A program made the position numbers and the translations under genes. The notes beneath the pieces are model-generated. The model had not been told where the DNA came from. It worked only from the letters and a program-made list of their open reading frames with translations, and did no database searches. Source: a virus. Taken from it: a stretch of DNA of 64,000 bases. The stretch is taken from the IMG/VR virus record IMGVR_UViG_3300042673_001035, positions 52,681 through 116,680 of that record; one strand, written 5' to 3'. Of this stretch, positions 40,486 to 46,603 are shown in pieces (position 1 is the first letter of the stretch; the number at the start of each line of letters is the position of its first letter).

Positions 40486-40995
40486 TTAATCCCACCAACC
40501 TCTCATTCCGCCTTTCAAATTTTTCCACAATTCCTTCCATTCAGCCTCTTGTATTTCGTGAGACCTTTTGAATACTTTTGAATTATGTTCTCTTTGTTCG
40601 GGTGTATCTTCTATTTCATCAAACCACCAATCTTTGTTTTGGATTTCTCCTAATTCCGTTTCAGCATCTTTAAGATATTCATCTTCTCTAATTCTATCAA
40701 TTAAGTATATTACTCTTTTGATTTCTTTAACTTTCTTTAATCTACTTTCATCCACCTCCTGTCCATAAAACTCCAATGTGTGAGCAAGTTTAGTCAAAGA
40801 ACGTCTTAACATCATTAGTGAGAAAATATAATCCCAACTACGATACTCCCATAATTCTTTTCTAAAATACCAAACATTGTCAACGAAACATGGTATTTTA
40901 TATCTAAATAATTCATAGGTTTTATACCACCAAGTTTGGTGCCTATTCATTGTCTTTAAAGATTTCAAAAAACTATCCGTAAATTGAACATCCAT
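40486..40995 (-). CDS. Conserved phage protein, 169 aa
   Basis: Recognisable as a widespread phage hypothetical: FRKELWEYRSWDYIFSLMM...RRSLTKLAHTLEFYGQEV, then AETELGEIQ. Its activity is unknown to me. It is strongly helical, charged and Trp-rich, probably soluble. It is cotranscribed with membrane genes on both sides. Confidence 0.7.
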   Translation of the reverse strand: MDVQFTDSFLKSLKTMNRHQTWWYKTYELFRYKIPCFVDNVWYFRKELWEYRSWDYIFSLMMLRRSLTKLAHTLEFYGQEVDESRLKKVKEIKRVIYLIDRIREDEYLKDAETELGEIQNKDWWFDEIEDTPEQREHNSKVFKRSHEIQEAEWKELWKNLKGGMRGWWD

Positions 40996-40997
40996 AA

Positions 40998-41159
40998 CTA
41001 TTTGTTTTTATTTTTTTTCTTAAAAAAGTCGATTATTTTCTTTTCTTTTCTTATCGTAGTCCACGAACCATCAGGATTTTCTCTTAAAAGTGGTGCTTTC
41101 CACATCTCAAATGCAATCCATAAAAATGTACCGACAACTCCAATTAAAATATATTCCAT
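40998..41159 (-). CDS. Small membrane protein, 53 aa
   Basis: ATG at 41159, TAG at 40998-41000. One hydrophobic segment (YILIGVVGTFLWIAFEMW) is followed by a basic tail (IRKEKKIIDFFKKKNKNK). It lies two bases before the conserved protein at 40486 and one base after the DUF6580-like gene. Confidence 0.6.
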   Translation of the reverse strand: MEYILIGVVGTFLWIAFEMWKAPLLRENPDGSWTTIRKEKKIIDFFKKKNKNK

Positions 41160-41160
41160 A

Positions 41161-41643
41161 TTATACAAATTTTAAAAATCTACTTTCGGTAAACTTATAA
41201 GAATACTTTATAACAAATCCCCAAAATAAATCACCAATGATAGAATATCCAAAGAAAGGAATTGCTAATGTATAACACATAGTCAATCCCTGAATTGTAT
41301 GTGGATAGTCCATAAGCCATACTCCAAAATTTGATACTATAAAAAATATTAAAGATGATAATAAGATTGATTTAACATTCATCTGATTTAAAATCCAACC
41401 CAACATTGTAATCATTATAAATGCAGAATATACCCACAAAGATATCATTCCAAATCCTAATACCATATCCGATACGAACATTGCAACCAATGGTACTAAT
41501 ATACTCAACCATCTTTTTTGAAACATTAGTCCTGAGAATAATGCCAATGAGGTTATTGGTGTAACATTTGGTGGATGTGGTATTAATCTAAACCACACTG
41601 CAATTAGGATAAATATCACTAATAGATTTTGTTTTTTATTCAT
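41161..41643 (-). CDS. DUF6580-like membrane protein, 160 aa
   Basis: Five or so hydrophobic segments and the motif RLIPHPPNVTPITSLALFSG, then VPLVAMFVSDMVLGF, match a Bacteroidetes-typical membrane family (DUF6580). Its role is unknown; resemblance to small-molecule transporters is sometimes suggested. Finding it in a phage suggests host acquisition. Confidence 0.7.
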   Translation of the reverse strand: MNKKQNLLVIFILIAVWFRLIPHPPNVTPITSLALFSGLMFQKRWLSILVPLVAMFVSDMVLGFGMISLWVYSAFIMITMLGWILNQMNVKSILLSSLIFFIVSNFGVWLMDYPHTIQGLTMCYTLAIPFFGYSIIGDLFWGFVIKYSYKFTESRFLKFV

Positions 41644-41644
41644 A

Positions 41645-42136
41645 TTATTTGTTTTTATATTTTTCTAATATTTTATATCTTCTATTTCTTTCCTCTTCTG
41701 TCGTAATTGTATCAGGTGCATATGTATGTTCAATATTCACTTTTACACATACTTCCGGTAATTTATTATTTCTAAAATAGTTGTTTACATATCCTATTAT
41801 GTTTGCTGCACCAATTGGATTTGCAGAATGGACATAGACAGTTGGTAATGGAATTTTTTTATTCATTCCTTCTGCAACCAAATACCTTGCACAATCCATT
41901 CCTGTTTTTTCAGGTATACGATTGTAGTCTAATTCGTAATTTGGTTTTACATTTGTATAGTATTCTACCATTGCACCTTCACCTAAATCGTGGTCTAAAC
42001 TAATCACTTCATAATTTTCTATTCCATTCATTTTTATATGAGCAACAAATTCATCATAGTTTCTCACTACTTCCCATTCACCTTCGGTTGGTATTCTTAC
42101 ATCATCCAAATACAACCATATTTTATTCTTTCTCAT
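41645..42136 (-). CDS. cREC-type receiver-like protein (cyclic-phosphate processing)
   Basis: From ATG 42136 (MRKNKIWLYLDDVRIP); the longer frame would overlap further. LYLDDVR near the start, YEVISLDHDLGEG in the middle and YVHSANPIGAANI toward the end are the marks of the cREC (cyclic-phosphate processing receiver) domain, predicted to act on RNA ends or cyclic phosphates. 163 aa. A HAD phosphatase lies at 32406 and a DNA ligase at 28589. Its ATGAG start overlaps the SGNH-like gene. Confidence 0.7.
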   Translation of the reverse strand: MRKNKIWLYLDDVRIPTEGEWEVVRNYDEFVAHIKMNGIENYEVISLDHDLGEGAMVEYYTNVKPNYELDYNRIPEKTGMDCARYLVAEGMNKKIPLPTVYVHSANPIGAANIIGYVNNYFRNNKLPEVCVKVNIEHTYAPDTITTEEERNRRYKILEKYKNK

Positions 42137-42956
42137 TTTGTAATTTTTTAATGTGTTCAATTACTATATTCGCAACTCTACGATGTCCTTCTATGGAGCC
42201 ATGATCTTCTTTAAAATTGTATTGATAATTACCATTAAATGCCTTTGCTTTATTCCAAACTTGTATTTTTTGTTGTAATTGAAAATCGTATACCGATAGA
42301 TATTTTTTATTATTTTCTACAATTGGAATAATATTTTCCTTTAAACTAAATTCATTAGGTATTGAATCACGATTAAAATGCCAAGGTAATATTAAAAACT
42401 CAATTTCTTTATACTTTTCTTTCAAATAAAATATTTTCTTATAAAGTTCATTCATATATGTAGATAAATCAACTTCTTGTATCCATTGCAATGTTTTTGA
42501 TACAATAGTTATATCACTTTTTGGATTATTTATTAAATTAATCATTTCTTGAATAGTGTTTGGGTATTTATCACCATCTTTACCTCCATGCAAGTTCTCA
42601 TCATACCATCTAATATATCCTATTTCTAATATAACATATTTTGTTTTTTCTAAAATGTGTTTTATTTTTTCCTCATCTCTAACCATCATCCATATCGTTT
42701 CAACTGCATTACCACCTATTTTAATATCATTTTCCATATCATGGACATTGTATTGCACATACCCCAATTCATTACAAACCAATGTTGGCCATCTCTTTTC
42801 TCTCCAATATTTTTGATAAACATCTGGTCTTGGAATTGGTAAGTTTACTCCCTTTTGTAAATATTCTTCACTATTTAATATTGGGTCTAATTCCCATTCC
42901 AATCCCAATCCAAATGTATGTGATGCACCTGAAAATATAATTGTATTTCTTTCCAT
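42123..42956 (-). CDS. SGNH-like protein, 277 aa
   Basis: The N-terminus IIFSGASHTFGLGLEW resembles the GDS block (here GAS-H), and the C-terminus KEDHGSIEGHRRVANIV resembles the DxxH block (D/H with SIEGHRR). It is shorter in conserved motifs than the protein at 9350 and may not be an active hydrolase. No signal peptide. Role unknown. Confidence 0.5.
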   Translation of the reverse strand: MERNTIIFSGASHTFGLGLEWELDPILNSEEYLQKGVNLPIPRPDVYQKYWREKRWPTLVCNELGYVQYNVHDMENDIKIGGNAVETIWMMVRDEEKIKHILEKTKYVILEIGYIRWYDENLHGGKDGDKYPNTIQEMINLINNPKSDITIVSKTLQWIQEVDLSTYMNELYKKIFYLKEKYKEIEFLILPWHFNRDSIPNEFSLKENIIPIVENNKKYLSVYDFQLQQKIQVWNKAKAFNGNYQYNFKEDHGSIEGHRRVANIVIEHIKKLQNEKE

Positions 42957-43717
42957 TAAATAAATTCCAATTGTCTTGTTATAAAATCATAGTCAAATGT
43001 AATTGGATTATTATCAATATCATATCTCAAATTACAACTACATCCGTTAAATGTATAAATATCACCCCACTCATCTTTATATGGAATAGTTCCCCAACCA
43101 TATGCTTCGTGAATATGTCCTGCAAAGTGTAAATGTGGTTTTACTTCTTGTAATCTATGATATAAATCTTCACAACCTACTTTTTGATTTGTATTAGATG
43201 CTCTATCACAATAACCGTGAATTGGTGTATGTGTAATTACGATATCGGTGTCCGTTGGTATTCGATTCCATATTTCATTTATATCATGTCCCCTATCTTT
43301 ATTGAAGGCCCAACCGTATCCAAAACTAGGACTGATAGGTGAACCCCATATTTTAATATTGTCAAATTCAATAGAACTATTCTCTAAATAAAATACATCA
43401 TCATCTAATTCGGATATTAAACCAACTAACCAATTCGGTTTACCATCAACGGGTGGTTCAAAATATTGTTTCCTATCAAAGTGGACTGACTTATCTCTAA
43501 ATAAAACATCACTATCGAATGGTAAATCGTGGTTACCTGCAATGAATATCTTAAATCTATAAGGTTGTTTACTAAACCATTTGATAAAATCTTCAACTTC
43601 GTGCTTTCTGCCAATTGAACTTATGTCTCCACTATGTATTAAAATATCCCCACCAGGTGTAATTACCTTATTGTGTTTATTATGTGTATCACTAATGTGC
43701 GTTATTCTCATCTTCAT
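42956..43717 (-). CDS. Calcineurin-like metallophosphoesterase, 253 aa
   Basis: All five metallophosphoesterase motifs are visible: ISDTHN, HSGDIS, AGNHDL, THTPIHG and AGHIHEAYG. The two metals coordinated by these residues hydrolyse phosphodiesters or monoesters. It resembles the MPPED-like class III. The start is Met1 or Met3 (43711), overlapping the gene at 43692. Substrate unknown; a nucleic-acid end or cyclic nucleotide is plausible. Confidence 0.8.
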   Translation of the reverse strand: MKMRITHISDTHNKHNKVITPGGDILIHSGDISSIGRKHEVEDFIKWFSKQPYRFKIFIAGNHDLPFDSDVLFRDKSVHFDRKQYFEPPVDGKPNWLVGLISELDDDVFYLENSSIEFDNIKIWGSPISPSFGYGWAFNKDRGHDINEIWNRIPTDTDIVITHTPIHGYCDRASNTNQKVGCEDLYHRLQEVKPHLHFAGHIHEAYGWGTIPYKDEWGDIYTFNGCSCNLRYDIDNNPITFDYDFITRQLEFI

Positions 43718-43928
43718 AAAATCCTTCTTTATTTCCTATTAATTGGTATGCATCCCATAATGCATCTAATGCAATTTCAAATTTTTCTTTTAAGTCATTT
43801 TCATTATCGGTTAGTGGATGTTCTAATAGATGTGAATTTATATTATCCATTATTACATGTGTCCTATCCATTAATTCTAAATAATGTCCAGCATTAATCG
43901 AATTTTTTCTTTGTTTCTTTGATGACAT
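43692..43928 (-). CDS. Small helical protein, 78 aa
   Basis: Not recognised. Basic N-terminus (MSSKKQRKNSINAGHYLEL), acidic C-terminus (GNKEGFYEDENNAH). It overlaps the neighbouring genes in other frames on both sides. Cotranscribed with the metallophosphoesterase. Confidence 0.6.
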   Translation of the reverse strand: MSSKKQRKNSINAGHYLELMDRTHVIMDNINSHLLEHPLTDNENDLKEKFEIALDALWDAYQLIGNKEGFYEDENNAH

Positions 43929-44061
43929 CTGATATTGATTTATTTGGGTTGTCTTTCATTATTCTTAAGGCCTTAACAATGAATTGACTTAATTGATTTT
44001 TTTTATCAATCTTTTTAATTAATTCATTAAGAGTGTCCAAATCTTCATAGAATTTTCCCAT
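43894..44061 (-). CDS. Small helical protein, 55 aa
   Basis: ATG at 44061, TAA at 43894-43896. Begins MGKFYEDLDTLNELIKKIDK; helical with a basic end (VIKETKKKFD). It starts ~23 nt after the promoter at 44084 and overlaps the next gene by 35 nt, strong contextual support. Confidence 0.65.
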   Translation of the reverse strand: MGKFYEDLDTLNELIKKIDKKNQLSQFIVKALRIMKDNPNKSISDVIKETKKKFD

Positions 44062-44083
44062 ATTGTTGTTTTATTAGATATGT

Positions 44084-44113
44084 AAGATACGAAAAAAACC
44101 CCACATTACCAAA
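44084..44113 (-). promoter_or_regulatory. Phage promoter, consensus type
   Basis: Minus strand reads TTTGGT, 15 nt, TCGTATCTT. It lies between tRNA-Ser and the small gene at 43894, so it drives the unit running left through the metallophosphoesterase. Confidence 0.85.
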
Positions 44114-44150
44114 ACTATTTTTAGTAACATTGGGGTTCAATATATTTTGC

Positions 44151-44234
44151 GGAAGCTCAGGGATTCGAACCCCAGATACCTTTCAGTATGACGGTTTTCA
44201 AGACCGTTCCATTCAACCACTCTGGCAAGCTTCC
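44151..44234 (-). tRNA. tRNA-Ser(UGA)
   Basis: Acceptor GGAAGCT/AGCTTCC, class II variable arm, anticodon loop CTTGAAA (anticodon TGA), T-loop TTCGAAT. 84 nt, complete. It follows the gene at 44242 and precedes the promoter at 44084. Confidence 0.95.
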
Positions 44235-44241
44235 TATTCTA

Positions 44242-44514
44242 CTAATAGATATGTGTTTCTTCGTTTCTGAAAGTATCTGCATCTAAAAAAGTATTATCCG
44301 ATTGTCTCCTTCTAGCCTCTTCAGCTTTTTTATACCAACTAATCCAAGTCATACCAAAATCAATTGGTGCTAATAACCAAGCTAATGCAACAACCATAAT
44401 GGCATCCAAACCAGGATTTAATCCAATCATACCATCATTATATCTTTCTTGATATCGGGTGAATAATTGATAGAAACAATAGATAACACAAATAACATAA
44501 TAAGTCCAAAACAT
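44242..44514 (-). CDS. Small membrane protein, 90 aa
   Basis: Two hydrophobic segments (YYVICVIYCFYQLF and GLDAIMVVALAWLLAPIDFG) separated by a charged loop; a polar, acidic C-terminus follows. Not recognised. Directly behind the promoter at 44538. It may be a small envelope protein. Confidence 0.6.
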   Translation of the reverse strand: MFWTYYVICVIYCFYQLFTRYQERYNDGMIGLNPGLDAIMVVALAWLLAPIDFGMTWISWYKKAEEARRRQSDNTFLDADTFRNEETHIY

Positions 44515-44537
44515 AATTTTCTTTTTTAATTTTAATA

Positions 44538-44567
44538 AATATACGATAATATTTTTATATTACCAAA
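44538..44567 (-). promoter_or_regulatory. Phage promoter, consensus type
   Basis: Minus strand reads TTTGGT, 15 nt, TCGTATATT. It begins 10 bases after tRNA-Met and drives the membrane gene at 44242 and tRNA-Ser. Confidence 0.85.
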
Positions 44568-44576
44568 TTTTTTTGT

Positions 44577-44649
44577 GGGAAAGACAGGGCTCGAACCTGT
44601 GACCTCAAAATTATGAGTTTTTTGCTCTAACCAACTGAGCTACATTCCC
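44577..44649 (-). tRNA. tRNA with CAU anticodon (elongator Met or Ile2)
   Basis: Acceptor GGGAATG/CTTTCCC (one mismatch), D-arm GCTCAGTTGGTTAGAGC, anticodon loop CTCATAA (CAT). It lacks the C1-A72 mismatch of the initiator at 47745. Met versus lysidine-Ile cannot be decided from sequence alone. Confidence 0.9.
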
Positions 44650-44655
44650 TAAAGA

Positions 44656-44730
44656 AAATAAGCAGGTGTGGAGTCACCTACCTATTTTAGTGAATGAGAA
44701 ACATCTGTCTCTCTTTGTGGCTCTATCACT
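44656..44730 (-). ncRNA. Hairpin RNA segment between tRNAs
   Basis: The gap between tRNA-Met and the Leu-like tRNA holds a 13-bp hairpin (44656-44687, two G-U pairs, 6-nt loop) and a stem-loop closed by AGTGA/TCACT with GAG/CTC above it (44689-44730). They could be processing signals or a small RNA. Confidence 0.5.
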
Positions 44731-44744
44731 TTAGCCCATAAGGT

Positions 44745-44851
44745 GCCGGTGGAGGGATTGATTACCCACACGATGTCCATTTCGGATACATCACCTTTCT
44801 AGAATTACGGGACGTCTAATAACTGTACAATTATCATTCCGCCACACCGGC
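44745..44851 (-). tRNA. Aberrant tRNA-Leu-like gene
   Basis: A perfect 7-bp acceptor pairing (GCCGGTG/CACCGGC) and D-arm pieces GGCGGAAT and TAGACG match tRNA-Leu. The D-loop carries a palindrome-like insert ATAATTGTACAGTTAT; the anticodon region around TTCTAGAA cannot be folded normally; the T-loop is TAATCAAT with no TTC. A variable-arm hairpin (GATGT/ACATC) is present. 107 nt. It may be decayed, interrupted or functionally altered. Confidence 0.45.
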
Positions 44852-44857
44852 ATATTG

Positions 44858-44929
44858 TAGTCCGTCGTGGAATCGAACCACGAACATCTCATTAGAAGTG
44901 AGAAGTTATATCCATTTAACTAACAGACC
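44858..44929 (-). tRNA. tRNA-Arg(UCU)
   Basis: Acceptor GGTCTGT/ACGGACT with wobble, anticodon loop CTTCTAA on stem TCTCA/TGAGA, T-loop TTCGATT. About 72 nt. Confidence 0.92.
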
Positions 44930-44932
44930 ATT

Positions 44933-45096
44933 AGTTGTTCTAACTTGCAAGTTTACTCTTAACATTTCTTTCTCTACAACGACTGAACTTAATCACATTT
45001 GTAGTCCGAATGTTGCTTTGGGTAATTACTCCATGCATCTATGTAACTCTATATACCTTACCTTGTCAATAGGTGTGTTAAGTGTATAGAACAACT
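44933..45096 (-). ncRNA. Structured RNA closed by a perfect 10-bp stem
   Basis: Between tRNA-Arg and tRNA-Asp, AGTTGTTCTA (45087-45096) pairs perfectly with TAGAACAACT (44933-44942), enclosing ~144 nt without an ORF. It ends three bases from tRNA-Arg. With the next entry it tiles the whole gap. Likely a novel small RNA or a tRNA-precursor domain; no family recognised. Confidence 0.6.
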
Positions 45097-45098
45097 TT

Positions 45099-45170
45099 AA
45101 AACACAATCACCTCACATCTTCAGGTGTCCAAATTGCCGAGCTAATTGCATAACAATTTAATTGTGTTTT
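45099..45170 (-). ncRNA. 72-nt structured RNA closed by a perfect 10-bp stem
   Basis: AAAACACAAT (45161-45170) pairs with ATTGTGTTTT (45099-45108). Inside are hairpins AATTG/CAATT (loop TTATG) and CACCT/AGGTG. tRNA-like in size but without T- or anticodon-arm signals. It starts two bases after tRNA-Asp on the transcript. Confidence 0.6.
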
Positions 45171-45172
45171 GC

Positions 45173-45245
45173 GGACGGGACGGGACTCGAACCCGCGACC
45201 TTCGGCGTGACAAGCCGACATTCTAACCAACTGAACTACCCATCC
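45173..45245 (-). tRNA. tRNA-Asp(GUC)
   Basis: Acceptor GGATGGG/CCCGTCC, anticodon loop TTGTCAC (GTC) on TCGGC/GCCGA, T-loop TTCGAGT. 73 nt. Confidence 0.95.
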
Positions 45246-45251
45246 AATTTG

Positions 45252-45325
45252 AGCCCAAGATAAGAATCGAACTTACGACCTACTGATTACAAATCAGTTG
45301 CTCTACCAGCTGAGCTACTCGGGCT
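45252..45325 (-). tRNA. tRNA-Thr(UGU)
   Basis: Acceptor AGCCCGA/TTGGGCT, anticodon loop TTTGTAA (TGT) on CTGAT/ATCAG, T-loop TTCGATT. 74 nt. Confidence 0.95.
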
Positions 45326-45329
45326 ATTG

Positions 45330-45401
45330 TACTCAGTACGGGATTCGAACCCGTATTACATCCGTGAAAGGGATGTGACCTAACCCTTAGTCGAACTGAG
45401 C
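45330..45401 (-). tRNA. tRNA-Glu(UUC)
   Basis: Acceptor GCTCAGT/ACTGAGT, anticodon loop CTTTCAC (TTC) on CATCC/GGATG, T-loop TTCGAAT. 72 nt with discriminator. Confidence 0.95.
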
Positions 45402-45409
45402 ATTAAAGG

Positions 45410-45529
45410 AAAGTAAAAGATGGGTGCGTGGACATTTACTTTTATGATTGGCTTTACTAACCGGTAGTAGTATATTAGATTTTCACTAACTCGATTTAGC
45501 GGACTACTTTTGTTCCCAATCAACCTTAT
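45410..45529 (-). ncRNA. ~120-nt structured RNA behind its own promoter
   Basis: It begins about seven bases after the promoter at 45536. A TGATTGG/CCAATCA pairing (45516-45522 with 45445-45451) closes a domain with inner AGTAGT/ACTACT and a TTAG/CTAA hairpin. An 8-bp hairpin AAAGTAAA/TTTACTTT (45410-45442) follows and may be a 3'-end signal. No ORF. tRNA-Glu and others follow. Confidence 0.55.
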
Positions 45530-45535
45530 AAATTA

Positions 45536-45565
45536 AATATACGATAAATAATTTACTTTACCAAA
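45536..45565 (-). promoter_or_regulatory. Phage promoter inside the tRNA cluster
   Basis: Minus strand reads TTTGGT, 15 nt, TCGTATATT. It lies between tRNA-Leu(UAG) and the ~120-nt structured RNA, which it probably transcribes together with tRNAs Glu to Met. Confidence 0.85.
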
Positions 45566-45571
45566 TATTGT

Positions 45572-45645
45572 ACCCGTAATAGGACTCGAACCTATAATTG
45601 TATGGCTTCTAAGACCACTGCGTATGCCAATTCCGCCACACGGGT
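45572..45645 (-). tRNA. tRNA-Leu(UAG) with short variable arm
   Basis: Acceptor ACCCGTG/TACGGGT, D-region GTGGCGGAATTGGCATACGC, anticodon loop CTTAGAA (TAG) on TGGT/GCCA, T-loop TTCGAGT. 74 nt, so the variable region is only about six bases instead of the class II arm expected for leucine. Confidence 0.88.
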
Positions 45646-45650
45646 GTTGG

Positions 45651-45722
45651 GGTGTAAGGACGGTACCGACCCGTCTTATCCGGCTCCACAAACCGACGCA
45701 TCACCTTAATGCTTCAAACACC
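45651..45722 (-). tRNA. tRNA-His(GUG), poorly paired acceptor
   Basis: D-arm GCAT/ATGC with loop TAAGGTG, anticodon loop TTGTGGA (GTG) on TCGGT/GCCGG, T-stem GACGG/CCGTC. The acceptor GGTGTTT/TTACACC has two mismatches at its base and the T-loop is GTCGGTA rather than TTC-type. Probably functional but atypical. Confidence 0.7.
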
Positions 45723-45728
45723 ATTTGA

Positions 45729-45797
45729 GGTCAATGTTGGAATCGAACCAACTCCATAAGATTTGCAGTCCCACCGGCCTCCACGACCAAACTGACC
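45729..45797 (-). tRNA. tRNA-Cys(GCA)
   Basis: Acceptor GGTCAGT/ATTGACC, D-arm GGTC/GGCC, anticodon loop CTGCAAA (GCA), T-loop TTCGATT. 69 nt. Confidence 0.9.
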
Positions 45798-45805
45798 ATA
45801 TAGTA

Positions 45806-45875
45806 GTCCTATTAGGAATCGAACCCAAACTAAAACATCCGTAGTGTTTCGTGCTATCCAATTACACCATAGAAC
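45806..45875 (-). tRNA. tRNA-Arg(ACG)
   Basis: Acceptor GTTCTAT/ATAGGAC, anticodon loop CTACGGA (ACG) on AAACA/TGTTT, T-loop TTCGATT. 70 nt. Confidence 0.93.
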
Positions 45876-45882
45876 TAATTGC

Positions 45883-45950
45883 ACGCAGTGAAGGAATTGA
45901 ACCCTCTCCTTTGGTTTTGGAGACCAATTGGCTGCCATAGCCTACCACGC
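45883..45950 (-). tRNA. tRNA-Trp(CCA)
   Basis: Anticodon loop CTCCAAA (CCA) on TTGGT/ACCAA, T-loop TTCAATT. The acceptor GCGTGGT/ACTGCGT uses several wobbles. 68 nt. Confidence 0.9.
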
Positions 45951-45956
45951 ATTTGT

Positions 45957-46029
45957 TGGGAATGCAGGATTCGAACCTACGGCCTCTAGCTCCCAAAGCT
46001 AGCGCGATACCTGACTACGCTAATTCCCA
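45957..46029 (-). tRNA. tRNA-Pro(UGG)
   Basis: Acceptor TGGGAAT/ATTCCCA, anticodon loop TTTGGGA (TGG) on CTAGC/GCTAG, T-loop TTCGAAT. 73 nt. Confidence 0.95.
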
Positions 46030-46036
46030 TTTTTGT

Positions 46037-46106
46037 TATTCGGGCTGGATTCGAACCAGAACTAATTGCACCAAAAACAATTGTGCTACCGTTACACCAC
46101 CGAACA
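46037..46106 (-). tRNA. tRNA-Gln(UUG)
   Basis: Acceptor TGTTCGG/CCGAATA, D-arm GTG/CAC, anticodon loop TTTTGGT (TTG) on ATTGT/GCAAT, T-loop TTCGAAT. 70 nt. Confidence 0.9.
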
Positions 46107-46112
46107 ATTTGA

Positions 46113-46183
46113 GCAGATGAGAGGAATCGAACCTCCGTCTCCTACTTGGAAGGAAGGAGTAATGGCCATTATACGACATCTGC
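46113..46183 (-). tRNA. tRNA-Gly(UCC), copy 1
   Basis: Acceptor GCAGATG/CATCTGC, anticodon loop CTTCCAA (TCC), T-loop TTCGATT. 71 nt. A second Gly(UCC) lies at 46529, and a defective-looking one at 1986. Confidence 0.92.
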
Positions 46184-46189
46184 TTTTGC

Positions 46190-46260
46190 GCTTTCTGAGA
46201 ATTACGATATCCCGGCCCCATCATTAACAGTGATGTGCTCTACCTCTGAGCTAAGAAAGC
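46190..46260 (-). tRNA. tRNA-Asn(GUU), atypical T-arm
   Basis: Acceptor GCTTTCT/AGAAAGC, D-arm AGCTC/GAGCA, anticodon loop CTGTTAA (GTT) on CATCA/TGATG. The T-arm is GGGAT, ATCGTAA, TTCTC with a changed T-loop (ATC for TTC). It follows the terminator at 46268. Confidence 0.88.
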
Positions 46261-46267
46261 ATATAAA

Positions 46268-46300
46268 CAAAAAAACCCCTAACTTTTCAGTCAGAGGTTT
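46268..46300 (-). terminator. Rho-independent terminator within the RNA locus
   Basis: On the minus strand AAACC/GGTTT and CTGAC/GTTAG form a ~10-bp stem with a TGAAAA loop, followed by six or more Ts. It separates tRNA-Gly(46529) and the gap RNA from the tRNA-Asn unit. Confidence 0.85.
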
Positions 46301-46459
46301 CTTAATATTATTCAAAAATTATTACATTTTATCCTACATCCGTATCCTCTAACTGCACGAAATTGCCATCCCAATTTTGATTAGGTTGGCTACAAAGTGT
46401 ATGTGTTAGAGTTCTCATTGTTAATATATATCTAATTCTTTTATTTAATATTCAAAAAG
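46301..46459 (-). other. Gap with possible 29-codon frame
   Basis: A frame from ATG 46418 to TAA 46329 would encode MRTLTHTLCSQPNQ... (29 aa), following an AT-rich leader. Nothing else is visible. It is too short to call with confidence and is listed here so the position is not lost. Confidence 0.25.
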
Positions 46460-46522
46460 TAATTTAATTTCAAAATACGCCATCCAAGTCATGCTCTGGT
46501 TAATACAAGCCTCATTAAATTA
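46460..46522 (-). ncRNA. RNA domain closed by a 9-bp AT stem
   Basis: TAATTTAAT (46514-46522) pairs with ATTAAATTA (46460-46468) six bases after tRNA-Gly on the transcript, enclosing ~45 nt with a GG/CC-containing interior, then CTTTTTG. AT-only stems can arise by chance, but the position copies that of other closed domains in the cluster. Confidence 0.4.
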
Positions 46523-46528
46523 CTATTG

Positions 46529-46600
46529 AGCGGGACTAAAGAATTGAACTTCAACTTCCCCCCTGGAAGAGGGGTGTGCTACCGTTACACTAATTCCGCT
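46529..46600 (-). tRNA. tRNA-Gly(UCC), copy 2
   Basis: Acceptor AGCGGAA/TCCCGCT (one mismatch), D-arm GTGTAACGGTAGCAC, anticodon loop CTTCCAG (TCC) on CCCCT/GGGGG, T-loop TTCAATT. 72 nt. It follows the large structured RNA by a few bases. Confidence 0.88.
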
Positions 46601-46603
46601 TAT

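Noticed and set aside
45714-45938. 74-codon minus frame
   Set aside because: It runs through tRNA-Cys, tRNA-Arg and tRNA-Trp genes, so it is a by-product of RNA sequence.
46036-46224. 62-codon minus frame
   Set aside because: It overlaps tRNA-Gln, tRNA-Gly and tRNA-Asn.
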